The notes: generated by a model from the letters alone, not told the origin. Shown: positions 53,883-63,013, counted from the stretch's first letter. The stretch: DNA of 64,000 nucleotides from Listeria cossartiae subsp. cossartiae (GCF_014224155.1 NZ_JAASUI010000005.1:1-64000); one strand, 5' to 3'. Translations and numbers: made by a program.

Positions 53883-54758
53883 ATGAATTATGAAATGATA
53901 AGTAACTACAAAGAGAATAAATTATATCGCGATAGTTTTAATAGACTTGCTGAAAGTACTTTTGATATTAATTTTGAAGAATGGTTTAATCAAGGTTTTT
54001 GGAATGATAAATACGTTTGTTATTCTTATATCGATAATGAGGAAGTCATCGCGAATGTTTCCATTAATAAAATGAGCTTAATTTATCAAGGCAAGGATTA
54101 TAGCGCTCTCCAAATTGGCACCGTTATGACGCACCCTAATTACCGTGGTCAGGGACTTGCTAAGGAATTATTAGAACATGTAATAGCCAAATATGAAGCC
54201 CAATATGACTTCCTATATCTATTTGCCAATGATTCTGTATTAGATTTCTATCCGAAATTTGGTTTTGAGCGTGTCGAGGAAAGTAGTTTTACTGTCGATG
54301 TAAGCAGTTTGAAACGAAAGTCTGCTAATATAAAAAAACTGAATCCCGATAATAATACCGATTTTCAGCTAATAAGTCGTATTGTATCTGAAAAAACTCC
54401 ACTTTCTAACATACTGGATGTCAAAGAAAGTGAAGATTTACTGATGTTTTATGTATTAATCGCATTAAAAAACGAGCTTTACTATATTGAAGAAATAGAT
54501 ACGATTGTTCTGATGGAACAGGAAGATGCTGATTTATATGTACTCGACATTCTTAGTACGAAAAAACTTGATGTGGTGGAAGTTTTAAGTTATCTGCCGA
54601 CTAAAAAAATCGAAACAATTCATCTTCTATTTACGCCAGAAAAGAGCAAATACATTGATGCGGCACATATCATTGAAACGGAAGATATGTTGTTTGTGCG
54701 GCCGAATATACTTACAAGTGAGCCTTATTTCTTATTTCCAGCGACCTCTCACGCTTGA
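53883..54758 (+). CDS. GNAT-family N-acetyltransferase
   Basis: A 291-residue protein. The N-terminal half is a GNAT domain with the acetyl-CoA loop THPNYRGQGLAKELL (about 79-93) and DFYPKFGFERVEESSF; the C-terminal half (about 140-290) is a second domain without a clear match, likely a degenerate GNAT repeat. Substrate unknown. Its 3' end overlaps the convergent EIIA gene by 10 nt. Confidence 0.85.
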   Translation: MNYEMISNYKENKLYRDSFNRLAESTFDINFEEWFNQGFWNDKYVCYSYIDNEEVIANVSINKMSLIYQGKDYSALQIGTVMTHPNYRGQGLAKELLEHVIAKYEAQYDFLYLFANDSVLDFYPKFGFERVEESSFTVDVSSLKRKSANIKKLNPDNNTDFQLISRIVSEKTPLSNILDVKESEDLLMFYVLIALKNELYYIEEIDTIVLMEQEDADLYVLDILSTKKLDVVEVLSYLPTKKIETIHLLFTPEKSKYIDAAHIIETEDMLFVRPNILTSEPYFLFPATSHA

Positions 54759-55099
54759 TTTTCAAGTTTTGTCAGACGCTCTTCTAAACGCTGTTGATGT
54801 TTATACTGTTCAATGATCCTTTTAGCGAGTTGTAATTCTGCTTGTGCAGTCATTAAGTGGTCTTGCCCGTGAATTAATAAAAATGACGGGTGAGCTACTG
54901 TTTCTGAGTCGCGAATAGATACTAATTTTGTTTGCCAAATATGGCCTTCTTGAAATTGATCTTGTGCGATTTGTAGATGTTCATCCGCTTTGTCGAACTG
55001 ATACTTTTCTGCATAATCAATTGCTTTATATGCTTCTTTACGTGTGTTTCCACCATGCAAAATAAGTTTTACAACAGCTTCTTCTACTTGAATTTCCAT
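54749..55099 (-). CDS. Orphan PTS lactose/cellobiose-family EIIA
   Basis: A 116-residue EIIA of the lactose class with FLLIHGQDHLMTAQAELQLAK holding the phospho-histidine. No EIIB or EIIC is encoded next to it. It may serve a permease elsewhere or have a regulatory role. GGGGTGG lies 6 nt before ATG. The LIPI-4 EIIA (11492-11806) is a paralogue with the same HxQDHLM motif. Confidence 0.92.
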   Translation of the reverse strand: MEIQVEEAVVKLILHGGNTRKEAYKAIDYAEKYQFDKADEHLQIAQDQFQEGHIWQTKLVSIRDSETVAHPSFLLIHGQDHLMTAQAELQLAKRIIEQYKHQQRLEERLTKLENQA

Positions 55100-55249
55100 T
55101 TTTCCACCCCAACAGTTGATTGTTTTCTTTTATTGTAGCAAATGCCTGAACGATATGACAATAAATTAGCAATAAATCAGCCTATGGAATGATGCGTTTC
55201 ATTTCGTGTGGCGTATAATAGACAATAGAAAAGGTGTGGAGGGATTCAA

Positions 55250-55441
55250 ATGGAAGAACGTTTGTATGAACTAGAAGATAAAGTACAAGACCTAGAGCTT
55301 GAAGTGCATGATTTACGTGCTAGAATTCAACTGCTTGAAGATAAACCAGCTGCTCGTTCTAGTTTACTCGGTCATAATGTATGGGTCTTGATTCCATTAG
55401 TCGCTATTGTTTCTTGGATGATTGTAGAAATTTTCAGCTAA
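55250..55441 (+). CDS. Small coiled-coil membrane protein
   Basis: A 63-residue protein. Residues 1-33 form a heptad-rich acidic coiled coil (LYELEDKVQDLELEVHDL) and residues 43-60 a single membrane segment. The function is unknown. GGAGG is 9 nt before ATG. It ends inside its own terminator. Confidence 0.75.
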   Translation: MEERLYELEDKVQDLELEVHDLRARIQLLEDKPAARSSLLGHNVWVLIPLVAIVSWMIVEIFS

Positions 55442-55467
55442 AAGGGACCCGCAAAGGTTTCTTTTTT
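55440..55467 (+). terminator. Terminator of the small coiled-coil gene
   Basis: AAAAGGGACC pairs with GGTTTCTTTT (two G-T pairs), 6-nt loop, T run. Confidence 0.7.
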
Positions 55468-55599
55468 GTGCATAATATCGTTGTTTCTATACGAAAAACA
55501 GCGATAATAGTAAGGTTTTTATATCTTTTCTTAGCTTCGTCACAAAAAATCTATATTTATTTACTTGCTTTTTTCAAGAACAATAGTAAAATAAGTTAT

Positions 55600-55867
55600 A
55601 GGATAGAGTTTTACCTCGATGAAAGTTTCATTTTTACTAATGTGATTTTCATGGGGATAAGACCCTATCATGGTTATAATGACTTTTGGTGTATCCATCT
55701 TCCAATAGAATGGCAACTAGTCAGACATCTGTTTAGACACCAAAATCATTATTTGTTTTCATTCATCTCATTGGCCGTGTAGTTCATGTCTATGCCTCAT
55801 CCCGTTATGCATAGGCGCCCGAACATGATGGCAACGCTGGAAATGTTTATTTCGAGCGTCTTTTTTT
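55600..55867 (+). ncRNA. lhrA: Probable Hfq-binding sRNA LhrA
   Basis: The 504-nt gap between 55442 and 55945 has no convincing gene but holds a promoter (TTGCTT 55565-55570, 16 nt, TAAAAT 55587-55592) and a rho-independent terminator (ACGCT-G-GAAAT / ATTTC-G-AGCGT with seven T, 55834-55867). The distance between the expected start and terminator is about 268 nt. LhrA of L. monocytogenes is a 268-nt Hfq-dependent sRNA encoded beside lmo2256, the gene corresponding to the PfpI protein here. It represses lmo0850 and the chitinase gene chiA by base pairing. The identification rests on position, length and signals; I could not compare sequences. A reading frame of about 130 codons overlaps it (55381-55782) but has no ribosome binding site. 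Confidence 0.75.
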
Positions 55868-55894
55868 GTCTTCTTTTATAGGCGGAATAATTTA

Positions 55895-55919
55895 ATAACA
55901 ATCTGGTTATTGTTATACT
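55895..55919 (+). promoter_or_regulatory. Promoter with internal palindrome upstream of the PfpI gene
   Basis: ATAACAAT-CTGGTT-ATTGTTAT is a perfect 8-bp inverted repeat that overlaps the -10 box TATACT (55914-55919). It is placed as a repressor operator for the PfpI-family gene. Confidence 0.45.
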
Positions 55920-55945
55920 GTAGAAGAGGATAGGAGGAGATTTAT

Positions 55946-56467
55946 ATGACTTTAAAAGGTAAAAAAGTTATTGCGCTTGTCAGTGAAGACTTTGAGGATT
56001 TAGAGCTTTGGTATCCGGTGCTTAGATTGCGTGAGGCAGGCGCTTCGGTACATCTAGTGGCAGAGGAAGCGAAAAAAGTTTATCACGGTAAGTACGGAGT
56101 CCCTGTTACTTCTGACTATGATTTTGATTCTGTTCGCGCAGAAGATTATGATGGAATTTTAGTTCCAGGTGGCTGGTCCCCGGATAAGTTGCGTCGTTTT
56201 GATAGCGTACTGAATTTGGTTCGTGCTTTTGATAAAGCGAAGAAGCCAATCGGACAAATTTGCCATGCTGGTTGGGTACTTGTTTCTGCCGGGATTTTAG
56301 AAGGTGTGAATGTGACAAGTACGCCAGGAATTAAAGATGATATGACGAATGCGGGAGCTATTTGGCATAATGAGCCGGTTGTAACAGACGGACACATTAT
56401 TTCAAGTCGTCGCCCACCAGACCTACCAGAATATTTACCAGCGTTCATTTCCGCTTTAGAAGATTAA
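55946..56467 (+). CDS. DJ-1/PfpI-family protein
   Basis: A 173-residue PfpI/YfkM-type protein with nucleophile cysteine in IGQICHAGWVLVSAG and the acidic partner in the N-terminal VSEDFEDLELWYP. Members are glyoxalase-like deglycases or stress proteins rather than classical proteases. AGGAGG lies 8 nt before ATG. Confidence 0.9.
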   Translation: MTLKGKKVIALVSEDFEDLELWYPVLRLREAGASVHLVAEEAKKVYHGKYGVPVTSDYDFDSVRAEDYDGILVPGGWSPDKLRRFDSVLNLVRAFDKAKKPIGQICHAGWVLVSAGILEGVNVTSTPGIKDDMTNAGAIWHNEPVVTDGHIISSRRPPDLPEYLPAFISALED

Positions 56468-56506
56468 AAAAAGAAGCATTCCCAAAGTGGGGGATGCTTC
56501 TTTTTA
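56466..56506. terminator. Bidirectional terminator after the PfpI gene
   Basis: AAAAAGAAGCATTCCC pairs with GGGGGATGCTTCTTTTT, with a short AAAGT loop. It separates convergent genes. Confidence 0.88.
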
Positions 56507-56508
56507 GT

Positions 56509-56775
56509 TTAGAAGTAAAATGTAACGATAAAGCCGATAAAACTAGGGATTGCTGCGACTAAAAGCAGGATACTCCAGCGTAATTGGCTTTTTCGACTAG
56601 GATTTCCACTACGACCGCCAAAGGAAACGAATGCGGATAGAATAATGGATGCAAAGACAATAATGGTTGTAACAATGGAATATAATGTGGATACAGTGTA
56701 GTCAGGTATCAAAAAGCTTGCTAGAAAAACAGCAACAGCAAGTACGACACCGGCGAGCAGTGATTTTAAAAACAC
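56509..56775 (-). CDS. Small membrane protein (DUF5316-like)
   Basis: An 88-residue protein with three hydrophobic segments (4-24, 30-52, 68-88) and the loop FGGRSGNPSRKSQLRW. It resembles DUF5316 proteins. The GTG start has only a weak binding site (GAG 13 nt upstream), so the start is uncertain. Function unknown. Confidence 0.65.
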   Translation of the reverse strand: MFLKSLLAGVVLAVAVFLASFLIPDYTVSTLYSIVTTIIVFASIILSAFVSFGGRSGNPSRKSQLRWSILLLVAAIPSFIGFIVTFYF

Positions 56776-56843
56776 GACAAGTTCAACTCATTTCTAATTA
56801 GTTTCTCTCTTCTTTATAGCAAAAGACGTGGTTTTTGTCCAAT

Positions 56844-56874
56844 AAAAAAGCGCCTACCGAGTTCGGCAGACGCT
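56844..56874 (-). terminator. Terminator of the purine permease gene
   Basis: On the minus strand AGCGTCTGCCGA/CGGTAGGCGCT forms a hairpin with G-T pairs, followed by six T. Confidence 0.8.
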
Positions 56875-56883
56875 CGTTCGTTA

Positions 56884-58176
56884 TTAATGTGGTAAAAATG
56901 CTACGAGAATGAAGAATAGTGCGGCGATTACAATTAGGAACCAGTTAAGTTCGCGCCATTTACCAGTGAATACTTTTAGTACTGGATAAGAAATGAAACC
57001 GAACGCTAGGCCGATTGCAATGCTTGAAGTTAGTGGCATAGCTAGAATAACTAAGAAAGCAGGGAATGCTTCATCTAGCGTATCCCAGTCAATTTCTTTA
57101 ACAGCACCAATCATCATGCTACCAACAATGATAAGAGCTGGTGCAGTGATAGCGGAAATTCCGGATACAGCACCAACAAGTGGAGCGAAGAATGCGGAAA
57201 TCATGAATAAAATTGCTACTGTAAGTGTTGTTAGACCAGTACGTCCGCCTGTTGCAACACCTGCAGATGACTCGATGTAAGCACTTGTAGGTGTTGTACC
57301 GAACATCGAACCAACACTTGTTGCAACTGCATCTGCCATTAATGCTTGCTTAGCGTTTGGTAATGATTCGCCTTTCATTAAGCCAGCTTTTTTCGCAACA
57401 CCGATCATTGTTCCGGTAGTATCAAAAATCGTTATGAGTAGGAAGGACAAGACGACGGCGTAAAGCCCGTAACTCATTACATCACCAAAAGCATTAAGTG
57501 GATTAGTAAAAACGAATTCTGGCATTGGCGGAAGTTTAACAATACCTTCTGTAAATTTAAGTTCACCAGTGATAAATGCGATAATACCTGTTGCGATCAT
57601 CCCGATGAATAAAGCTCCTTTTACGTTTAAAGCAAGTAGGATTAAAGTAATTAAAAGCCCAACAATAGCTAAAATGGCTTCTTTGGAATGTAAATCACCT
57701 AAACCGACTAAGTTTGAGTCATTTGAAACGATAATGCCTGTCATACGGAAACCGAGGAAAGCGATAAATAAACCAATACCAGCTGTGATCCCGGCTTTTA
57801 AATTATGTGGAATAGCTTCGATGATTTTTTCACGAAGCGGTGTTAAAGATAGTAATAAGAAAATAATACCTGCTACAAAGACCGCAGCGAATGCGACCGA
57901 ATAATCTAGTTTTTGAGTTGTAACTACTGTGACGAAGTAAGCGTTCATACCAAGTCCTGGCGCAATCGCGATTGGATAGTTAGCGAAAATCGCCATCCAT
58001 AATGTACCGATTACTGCTGAAATGATTGTTGCCATGAAGACCGTATTGAATGGAACACCTGCTGCGGAAAGGATAGCCGGGTTGACTACTACGATATATA
58101 CCATCGTTAGGAATGTAGTAAAACCAGAGATGACTTCCGTTTTAACATCTGTACCGTTTGCTTTTAATTGAAACAT
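56884..58176 (-). CDS. Guanine/hypoxanthine permease (AzgA/PbuG family)
   Basis: A 430-residue purine permease with about 12 hydrophobic segments. AzgA-type signatures include GFTTFLTMVYIVVVNPAIL at the N-terminus, GLGMNAYF and SSAGVATGGRTGLTTL. It imports guanine and hypoxanthine with protons. AAGGAGTG lies 9 nt before ATG. Two PurR-box-like elements upstream suggest control by the purine repressor; I see no purine riboswitch in the 166-nt leader region. Confidence 0.92.
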   Translation of the reverse strand: MFQLKANGTDVKTEVISGFTTFLTMVYIVVVNPAILSAAGVPFNTVFMATIISAVIGTLWMAIFANYPIAIAPGLGMNAYFVTVVTTQKLDYSVAFAAVFVAGIIFLLLSLTPLREKIIEAIPHNLKAGITAGIGLFIAFLGFRMTGIIVSNDSNLVGLGDLHSKEAILAIVGLLITLILLALNVKGALFIGMIATGIIAFITGELKFTEGIVKLPPMPEFVFTNPLNAFGDVMSYGLYAVVLSFLLITIFDTTGTMIGVAKKAGLMKGESLPNAKQALMADAVATSVGSMFGTTPTSAYIESSAGVATGGRTGLTTLTVAILFMISAFFAPLVGAVSGISAITAPALIIVGSMMIGAVKEIDWDTLDEAFPAFLVILAMPLTSSIAIGLAFGFISYPVLKVFTGKWRELNWFLIVIAALFFILVAFLPH

Positions 58177-58216
58177 GCGTGTGTTTCACTCCTTTTTTAA
58201 AATCATGCTTAATGGT

Positions 58217-58258
58217 AAATAACGAACATTAAAAACCACAACTTCAATATTATTCGTT
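58217..58258. promoter_or_regulatory. Pair of PurR-box-like elements
   Basis: TAACGAACATT (core CGAAC at 58223-58227) on the plus strand and AAAACGAATAATATT (core CGAA at 58256-58253) on the minus strand form an inverted pair between the permease gene and the HAD gene. B. subtilis-type PurR binds paired CGAA boxes. Confidence 0.5.
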
Positions 58259-58348
58259 TTTTACTAAAAAAGCAACCCTTTTTCGAAGATTTCTTAAATA
58301 GTTTATCTATGTTACAATGAAAGTATCACTTATACTAGGAGGATGCAT

Positions 58349-58978
58349 GTGAAGGCAGTTGTTTTTGATTTTGATGGCACCATGCTTGATACGGAGAATT
58401 TATGGTATACGGAGACAATGAAATACTTGAAAGACACGTACGATATTGATTTACCAGATGAAATTTATCAGCAAATTATCGGTACAAGTGAAGAACCGAT
58501 TATTACTTATATGATGGAAGCAACGAACGGGGCTTTTGATAAAGAAGCTTTTTTAACTACCGTGGCGGACGCTTGCCATCTTGGTCAACAATCACTTGGC
58601 TTTCGTGAAGGTTTTAAAGAATTTTTTGAACAAGTAAAAGCGAATGATTATAAAATTGGTCTTGCTACAAGTTCGGGTTATGCTTGGATTAAGCCTACGC
58701 TCGAACGACTTGGGATTTTAGCGGATTTTGAAACGATTCAAACGGCGGACCATGTGGATGAAATCAAGCCACATCCGGCACTTTATTTGCAAGCTGTGGA
58801 GGCTCTTGGTGTGAAGCCAGAAGAAGCGATTGCAATAGAAGACTCGAAAAATGGCGCACTATCAGCGATGCAGGCTGGATTAAAAGTCTATATCGTACCG
58901 AATGAAGCGACAAAAAACATCACTTTTCCAAAAGAAGCGGCGGTTGTGTCTTCTTTTGCAGAAATCAAATTAAAATAA
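58349..58978 (+). CDS. HAD-family hydrolase, beta-phosphoglucomutase-like
   Basis: A 209-residue HAD subfamily I enzyme with motif I VVFDFDGTMLDTE, motif II ATSSGYAW, motif III KPHPALYLQAVEAL and motif IV AIEDSKNGALSA, close to the beta-phosphoglucomutase/YhcW group. I chose GTG 58349, 6 nt after AGGAGG; ATG 58343 touches that site. An extended -10 (TGTTACAAT, 58310-58318) precedes it. Confidence 0.88.
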   Translation: MKAVVFDFDGTMLDTENLWYTETMKYLKDTYDIDLPDEIYQQIIGTSEEPIITYMMEATNGAFDKEAFLTTVADACHLGQQSLGFREGFKEFFEQVKANDYKIGLATSSGYAWIKPTLERLGILADFETIQTADHVDEIKPHPALYLQAVEALGVKPEEAIAIEDSKNGALSAMQAGLKVYIVPNEATKNITFPKEAAVVSSFAEIKLK

Positions 58979-59095
58979 AGGCTTTGTTAAAGAATAATGT
59001 GGATATTTGATACCTTTTTAAAATGTTGTGATAATAGGAACGAATAATCGTTTGCGTTTATCTGAATTTAGTGTGTAAGAGGTGGTAGATACAGG

Positions 59096-59548
59096 ATGAA
59101 ACTTCCTAATGGGGTAACTGGTTTTTATAATTCAGAAGCTAATAAACCTCCAAATATAGAAGAGAAACAGTTCAAGCAATTATGCTTCGACATTGTATCT
59201 TGTAATGGTGGAAAAGTTATAGGTTTTAATGCACCCCAATCCCCAGCAAATTTTTATTATGCGCAAGTTGAAATTTTAGGTAATAGTTTATATATCTTGC
59301 TGAACGCACATTATCCTTATCTTACTTTTGCATCAAACGTTGAATTTGGTGACATCAACTTCATCGAAAATCCTTTTCTTTATGAACAATTTGCTCCTTT
59401 CTACCAAATTATCGGTGCAGTAGAGCTAAACAGTTCTTATAATCAAAGCATGGCAAAGAAATCAGACTTAAATAGTGCTGAATTGGAACAACTTGCTTAC
59501 TGGAAGCCCGAAACGGTAGGTCAAATAATCTTCAACTACTGGGATTAA
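59096..59548 (+). CDS. Hypothetical protein, possible immunity-like accessory gene
   Basis: A 150-residue soluble protein I do not recognise. Its C-terminus (KPETVGQIIFNYWD) resembles the ending of some small immunity-type proteins, which is a weak hint only. GAGGTGG lies 11 nt before ATG. Codon use is AT-rich compared with neighbours. I do not recall a gene here in EGD-e, so it may be an accessory insertion. Confidence 0.6.
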   Translation: MKLPNGVTGFYNSEANKPPNIEEKQFKQLCFDIVSCNGGKVIGFNAPQSPANFYYAQVEILGNSLYILLNAHYPYLTFASNVEFGDINFIENPFLYEQFAPFYQIIGAVELNSSYNQSMAKKSDLNSAELEQLAYWKPETVGQIIFNYWD

Positions 59549-59569
59549 AAAAATAATAACAGAGCTAAA

Positions 59570-59610
59570 AAAAGAGCAAACTTGCGAATGAAGCAAGTTT
59601 GCTCTTTTAA
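59570..59610. terminator. Bidirectional terminator before the aminotransferase gene
   Basis: A perfect 16-bp stem AAAAGAGCAAACTTGC/GCAAGTTTGCTCTTTT with a 7-nt loop lies between convergent genes. Confidence 0.92.
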
Positions 59611-60762
59611 TTAGAAGGTTAATTTGGCTAGGCGGTTGAATGCTTCTTCTAGCACGCTAATGTCTTGGGTTGCAGCCAGGCGAACATAATTATCACCAGA
59701 TTCACCGAAAGCTAGCCCAGGAATTACAAGGACTTGCGTTTCTTTTAACACATATTCTGTAAATGAAACGGAATCCATGTTTGTTTTAGAAATGTTGATA
59801 AAGGCGTAAATCGAACCTTTGAGTGGATGTAAAGAAAGATATGGGATTTCTTCCACCCGTTTTGCGATGTATTCTAGACGCTTTTGGAAGGTTTCTGTTA
59901 CTAAAGGAATTAGTGTCTCAGAATGATTTAACGCGTAAATAGCAGCTCGTTGGGACGGCGACGGGGCAGAGTACGTAATTCCTTCGTTAATAATCTTCGC
60001 AGCTTCGTTTAAATAAGTTGGAGCAATCATATAACCTAGACGCCAACCTGTCATCGCGAAATTTTTAGACATACTACCGAACGTAATTGTATGATCTGGC
60101 GCGAATTTGGCCATAGGTACGAATTCTTCATAAAAACTAAAACCATCATAGACTTCATCAGATAAAATAAAGAAATCGTATTTTTTAGCTAGATTAGCGA
60201 TTTTTTCAAATGTGTCTGGTGAAAAAACAGCGCCAGTTGGGTTATTAGGTGAATTTAAAATTAAAGCTTTCGTTTTATCGGTGATGGCAGCTTCTAAAAT
60301 ATCGATATTAATCGCGAAGTCATCTTTTTCGTAAGTAGGGATGATAATTGGCGTACCACCAGAGTTTAACACTTGATCTTTGTAAGGAGAGAAGTACGGT
60401 TCGTGAATGATGACTTCATCGCCGTCGTCAAGAATGGTTTGCAAAGTTAAATACATACCATGAAGCGCGCCGACTGTGGCACGGATTTGGCTACGTTCAA
60501 AAGAAAGATCATAATTGCGGCTGAAATAACCACGGATGGCGTCAATTAGTTCCACGTCGCCACCTGATTCGGTGTATTTTGTATGACCAGCACGAACGTC
60601 TTCAAATGCAGCATTGATAATGGATTCATCCGTAATTAAATCGGGATCGCCGATAGATAAATCAAGAATATTAGGCATTGTTTTCGCGAGTGTACCAATA
60701 TCAGCGAGGATATTAACGGGCATTTGTTGATGTCTTTTAGCAATTTTTGAGTTATTCATCAT
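59611..60762 (-). CDS. patA: Class I/II PLP-dependent aminotransferase (PatA-like)
   Basis: A 383-residue fold-type I aminotransferase. It has LNSPNNPTGAVF and the PLP lysine in FGSMSKNFAMTGWRLGYM. The group includes PatA, which acts on aromatic and N-acetyl-diaminopimelate-type substrates. AAGGAG lies about 10 nt before ATG. It follows the amino-acid ABC transporter genes on the same strand, 73 nt downstream, and may share their transcript. Confidence 0.88.
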   Translation of the reverse strand: MMNNSKIAKRHQQMPVNILADIGTLAKTMPNILDLSIGDPDLITDESIINAAFEDVRAGHTKYTESGGDVELIDAIRGYFSRNYDLSFERSQIRATVGALHGMYLTLQTILDDGDEVIIHEPYFSPYKDQVLNSGGTPIIIPTYEKDDFAINIDILEAAITDKTKALILNSPNNPTGAVFSPDTFEKIANLAKKYDFFILSDEVYDGFSFYEEFVPMAKFAPDHTITFGSMSKNFAMTGWRLGYMIAPTYLNEAAKIINEGITYSAPSPSQRAAIYALNHSETLIPLVTETFQKRLEYIAKRVEEIPYLSLHPLKGSIYAFINISKTNMDSVSFTEYVLKETQVLVIPGLAFGESGDNYVRLAATQDISVLEEAFNRLAKLTF

Positions 60763-60834
60763 GGGTAATTAGCTCCTTTTTTCTATAAGTGCAGATAAAC
60801 GCCTCACCAATAATAGGCGAGACGTAATCTAAGT

Positions 60835-61560
60835 TTATGCTAAAACTTTTCCTAAAAAGTCTTTTGTACGATCGTTTTGCGGGTTTCCGAATACTTCTTC
60901 TGGTGTGCCTTGTTCTTGAATCACGCCTTCGTCCATGAAGACAACGCGGTCGGCAACTTCTCTTGCGAAGCCCATTTCGTGCGTTACGACGACCATGGTC
61001 ATACCTTCTTTAGCCAGTGATTTCATAACGCTTAAAACTTCACCGACCATTTCAGGGTCAAGTGCAGAAGTTGGTTCATCGAATAGCATTACATCTGGAT
61101 TCATTGCGAGCGCTCGGGCAATGGCTACCCGTTGTTGCTGTCCACCAGAAAGTTGCGAAGGATAGCTAGTTGCTTTATTAGCTAGTCCAACTTTTTCAAG
61201 TAAGGAAAGGGCATGTTTTTTGGCAACTGCACTATCTTCATTTTTCACTTTTGTTGGAGCGAGCATCAGGTTTTCGAGTACGTTTTTATGTGGGAATAAG
61301 TTGAAGTTTTGGAAAACCATGCCCATTTTTTGGCGTAGTTCGTTGACGTTGGTTTGTTTTGCCATTAGGTCTTTGTTTTCGAAAAGAATTGTGCCGGATG
61401 TTGGTTGTTCTAATAAGTTTAGGCAACGTAAGAAAGTACTTTTTCCGCTTCCGGAAGGGCCGATAACTACGACCACTTCTCCGGATGCGATTTCAAGGTC
61501 AATGCCTTTTAAGACTTCTAATTTACCGAAATGTTTGTGTAAGTTTTTAATATCAATCAC
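60835..61560 (-). CDS. Amino-acid ABC transporter ATPase
   Basis: A 241-residue GlnQ-type ATPase with Walker A GPSGSGKS (34-41), LSGGQQQR and [14 protein letters not shown]. Its start overlaps the end of arpJ by 8 nt. It energises the ArpJ permease. Confidence 0.94.
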   Translation of the reverse strand: MIDIKNLHKHFGKLEVLKGIDLEIASGEVVVVIGPSGSGKSTFLRCLNLLEQPTSGTILFENKDLMAKQTNVNELRQKMGMVFQNFNLFPHKNVLENLMLAPTKVKNEDSAVAKKHALSLLEKVGLANKATSYPSQLSGGQQQRVAIARALAMNPDVMLFDEPTSALDPEMVGEVLSVMKSLAKEGMTMVVVTHEMGFAREVADRVVFMDEGVIQEQGTPEEVFGNPQNDRTKDFLGKVLA

Positions 61561-63013
61561 TTGTTCTCATTCTCCTTTCAGCAACACCTAGTAGTCTCGA
61601 CAGGCTAAATGTTAGTACAAAGTAAATTAACGATGTAATGATTAGCGGGATAAATGGTTTGAAGCTTGCGCCTTGGACTACGCCAGTCATAAACATTAGT
61701 TCAGTTACACCGATAACGGATACGATGGAAGATTCTTTAATAACAGTAACAAATTCATTACCAAGTGCAGGAAGAATATTTTTTACAGCTTGCGGTAAGA
61801 TGATGTAACGCATGCTTGCTCCTTGTGTCATACCAAGGGAACGAGCTGCTTCCATTTGGCCTTTGTTGACAGCGGAAATACCTGCGCGGATAATTTCAGC
61901 AACATAAGCGGCACTGTTTAAGGATAGGGCGATACAACCGGAAACAAAGGCGGATACGTCCATTCCGATAATTTGCGTTCCGAAAAAGACGATGAAAATT
62001 TGAATAAGAAGTGGCGTACCACGGACAAATTCAATGTAACATGCTGCTGGCCAGCGTAACCATCTTGTTTTCGCTAGTTTCATGAGCGCTAGTAATGAGC
62101 CGAGAATGGCGCCACATAATACGCCGATAGCGGCAAGGGCAATCGTGATTAATGTACCAGTGATAAAGTAATTGCCATATTTTTCGTAGAAGCTACCATC
62201 TTGGAACATTAGTTTATTGGCTTCTTTTTGATATTTTTTTAGTAAGCCTGTGTCTTGGATGTCTTTAATGGATGCGTTGACTTTTGCTTGCAAATCAGTG
62301 GAGCCTTTTGGCATTGCGATGGCTGTTTCTTTACTACCGTTAGCAAATTTAATATCGGCCATTGCTAGTGTCTTATCTTGGCTAATATACGCTTCGGCAA
62401 CAGGGCCTTCTAAAACAACGGCGTCGACTTTGTTGCTTTTAAGGTTAAGGATGAGGTCGGGTACTTTTTGAAGGGAAACTACTTCAGAGCCAACTAATTC
62501 ATTTTGCGCTAATTCTTCTTGGGTAGTTTGTTTTTGGGCGCCGACTTTTACACCACTAAAATCATTTACACTCGTATATTTATCTTTATCTGTTTTTCTA
62601 ATCACAACTCGTTGTTGAACGAACATATATGGATCAGAGAAATCTACTTCTTTTTGACGTTCGGGTGTAGGTGACATCCCGGAAATAATCATATCAATTT
62701 TGCCGGTTTTTAGTGAGCCAAGTAAACTGTCGAAGTTCATTTCTTTAATATCTAACTTCACGTCTAAATCTTTGGCAATTTTTTCGGCAATGCTTACATC
62801 AAAACCAACGACTTTATCTTTACCGTCGATTGTTTGATGAAATTCATACGGTGGATAGTCAGCGGAAAGTCCGACTGTCAAAACACCTTTTTCTTGAATA
62901 TTAGCTAAGGTTTGATCCTTGGTATCAGCGGCGAACACAGTAGTGAAGCCAGAAAATACAACTATAAAAACAAGTAAAATTGCTGCGAACTTTTGTAATA
63001 AATGCTTCTGCAT
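61553..63013 (-). CDS. arpJ: Fused amino-acid binding protein-permease (ArpJ)
   Basis: A 486-residue fusion. A signal segment (1-28) is followed by a family-3 binding domain (about 35-270, [34 protein letters not shown]) and then a HisM-type permease (about 275-486) with [16 protein letters not shown] and EAA loop [20 protein letters not shown]. Tethering the receptor to the permease removes the need for a free lipoprotein. arpJ (lmo2250) was reported as induced inside host cells. Ligand probably a polar or basic amino acid or glutamine. ATG follows GGGAG. The 190 nt upstream hold a TATAAT at 63081-63076 on the minus strand but no well-spaced -35. Confidence 0.93.
   Translation of the reverse strand: MQKHLLQKFAAILLVFIVVFSGFTTVFAADTKDQTLANIQEKGVLTVGLSADYPPYEFHQTIDGKDKVVGFDVSIAEKIAKDLDVKLDIKEMNFDSLLGSLKTGKIDMIISGMSPTPERQKEVDFSDPYMFVQQRVVIRKTDKDKYTSVNDFSGVKVGAQKQTTQEELAQNELVGSEVVSLQKVPDLILNLKSNKVDAVVLEGPVAEAYISQDKTLAMADIKFANGSKETAIAMPKGSTDLQAKVNASIKDIQDTGLLKKYQKEANKLMFQDGSFYEKYGNYFITGTLITIALAAIGVLCGAILGSLLALMKLAKTRWLRWPAACYIEFVRGTPLLIQIFIVFFGTQIIGMDVSAFVSGCIALSLNSAAYVAEIIRAGISAVNKGQMEAARSLGMTQGASMRYIILPQAVKNILPALGNEFVTVIKESSIVSVIGVTELMFMTGVVQGASFKPFIPLIITSLIYFVLTFSLSRLLGVAERRMRTSD

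Noticed and set aside
55381..55782. A 133-codon frame overlapping the coiled-coil gene and the sRNA
   Set aside because: It has no ribosome binding site, crosses a terminator and a promoter, and its translation looks random; the sRNA explains the region better.
58177..58342. Purine riboswitch ahead of the permease gene
   Set aside because: The leader lacks the conserved TATA-loop elements and a following terminator hairpin.
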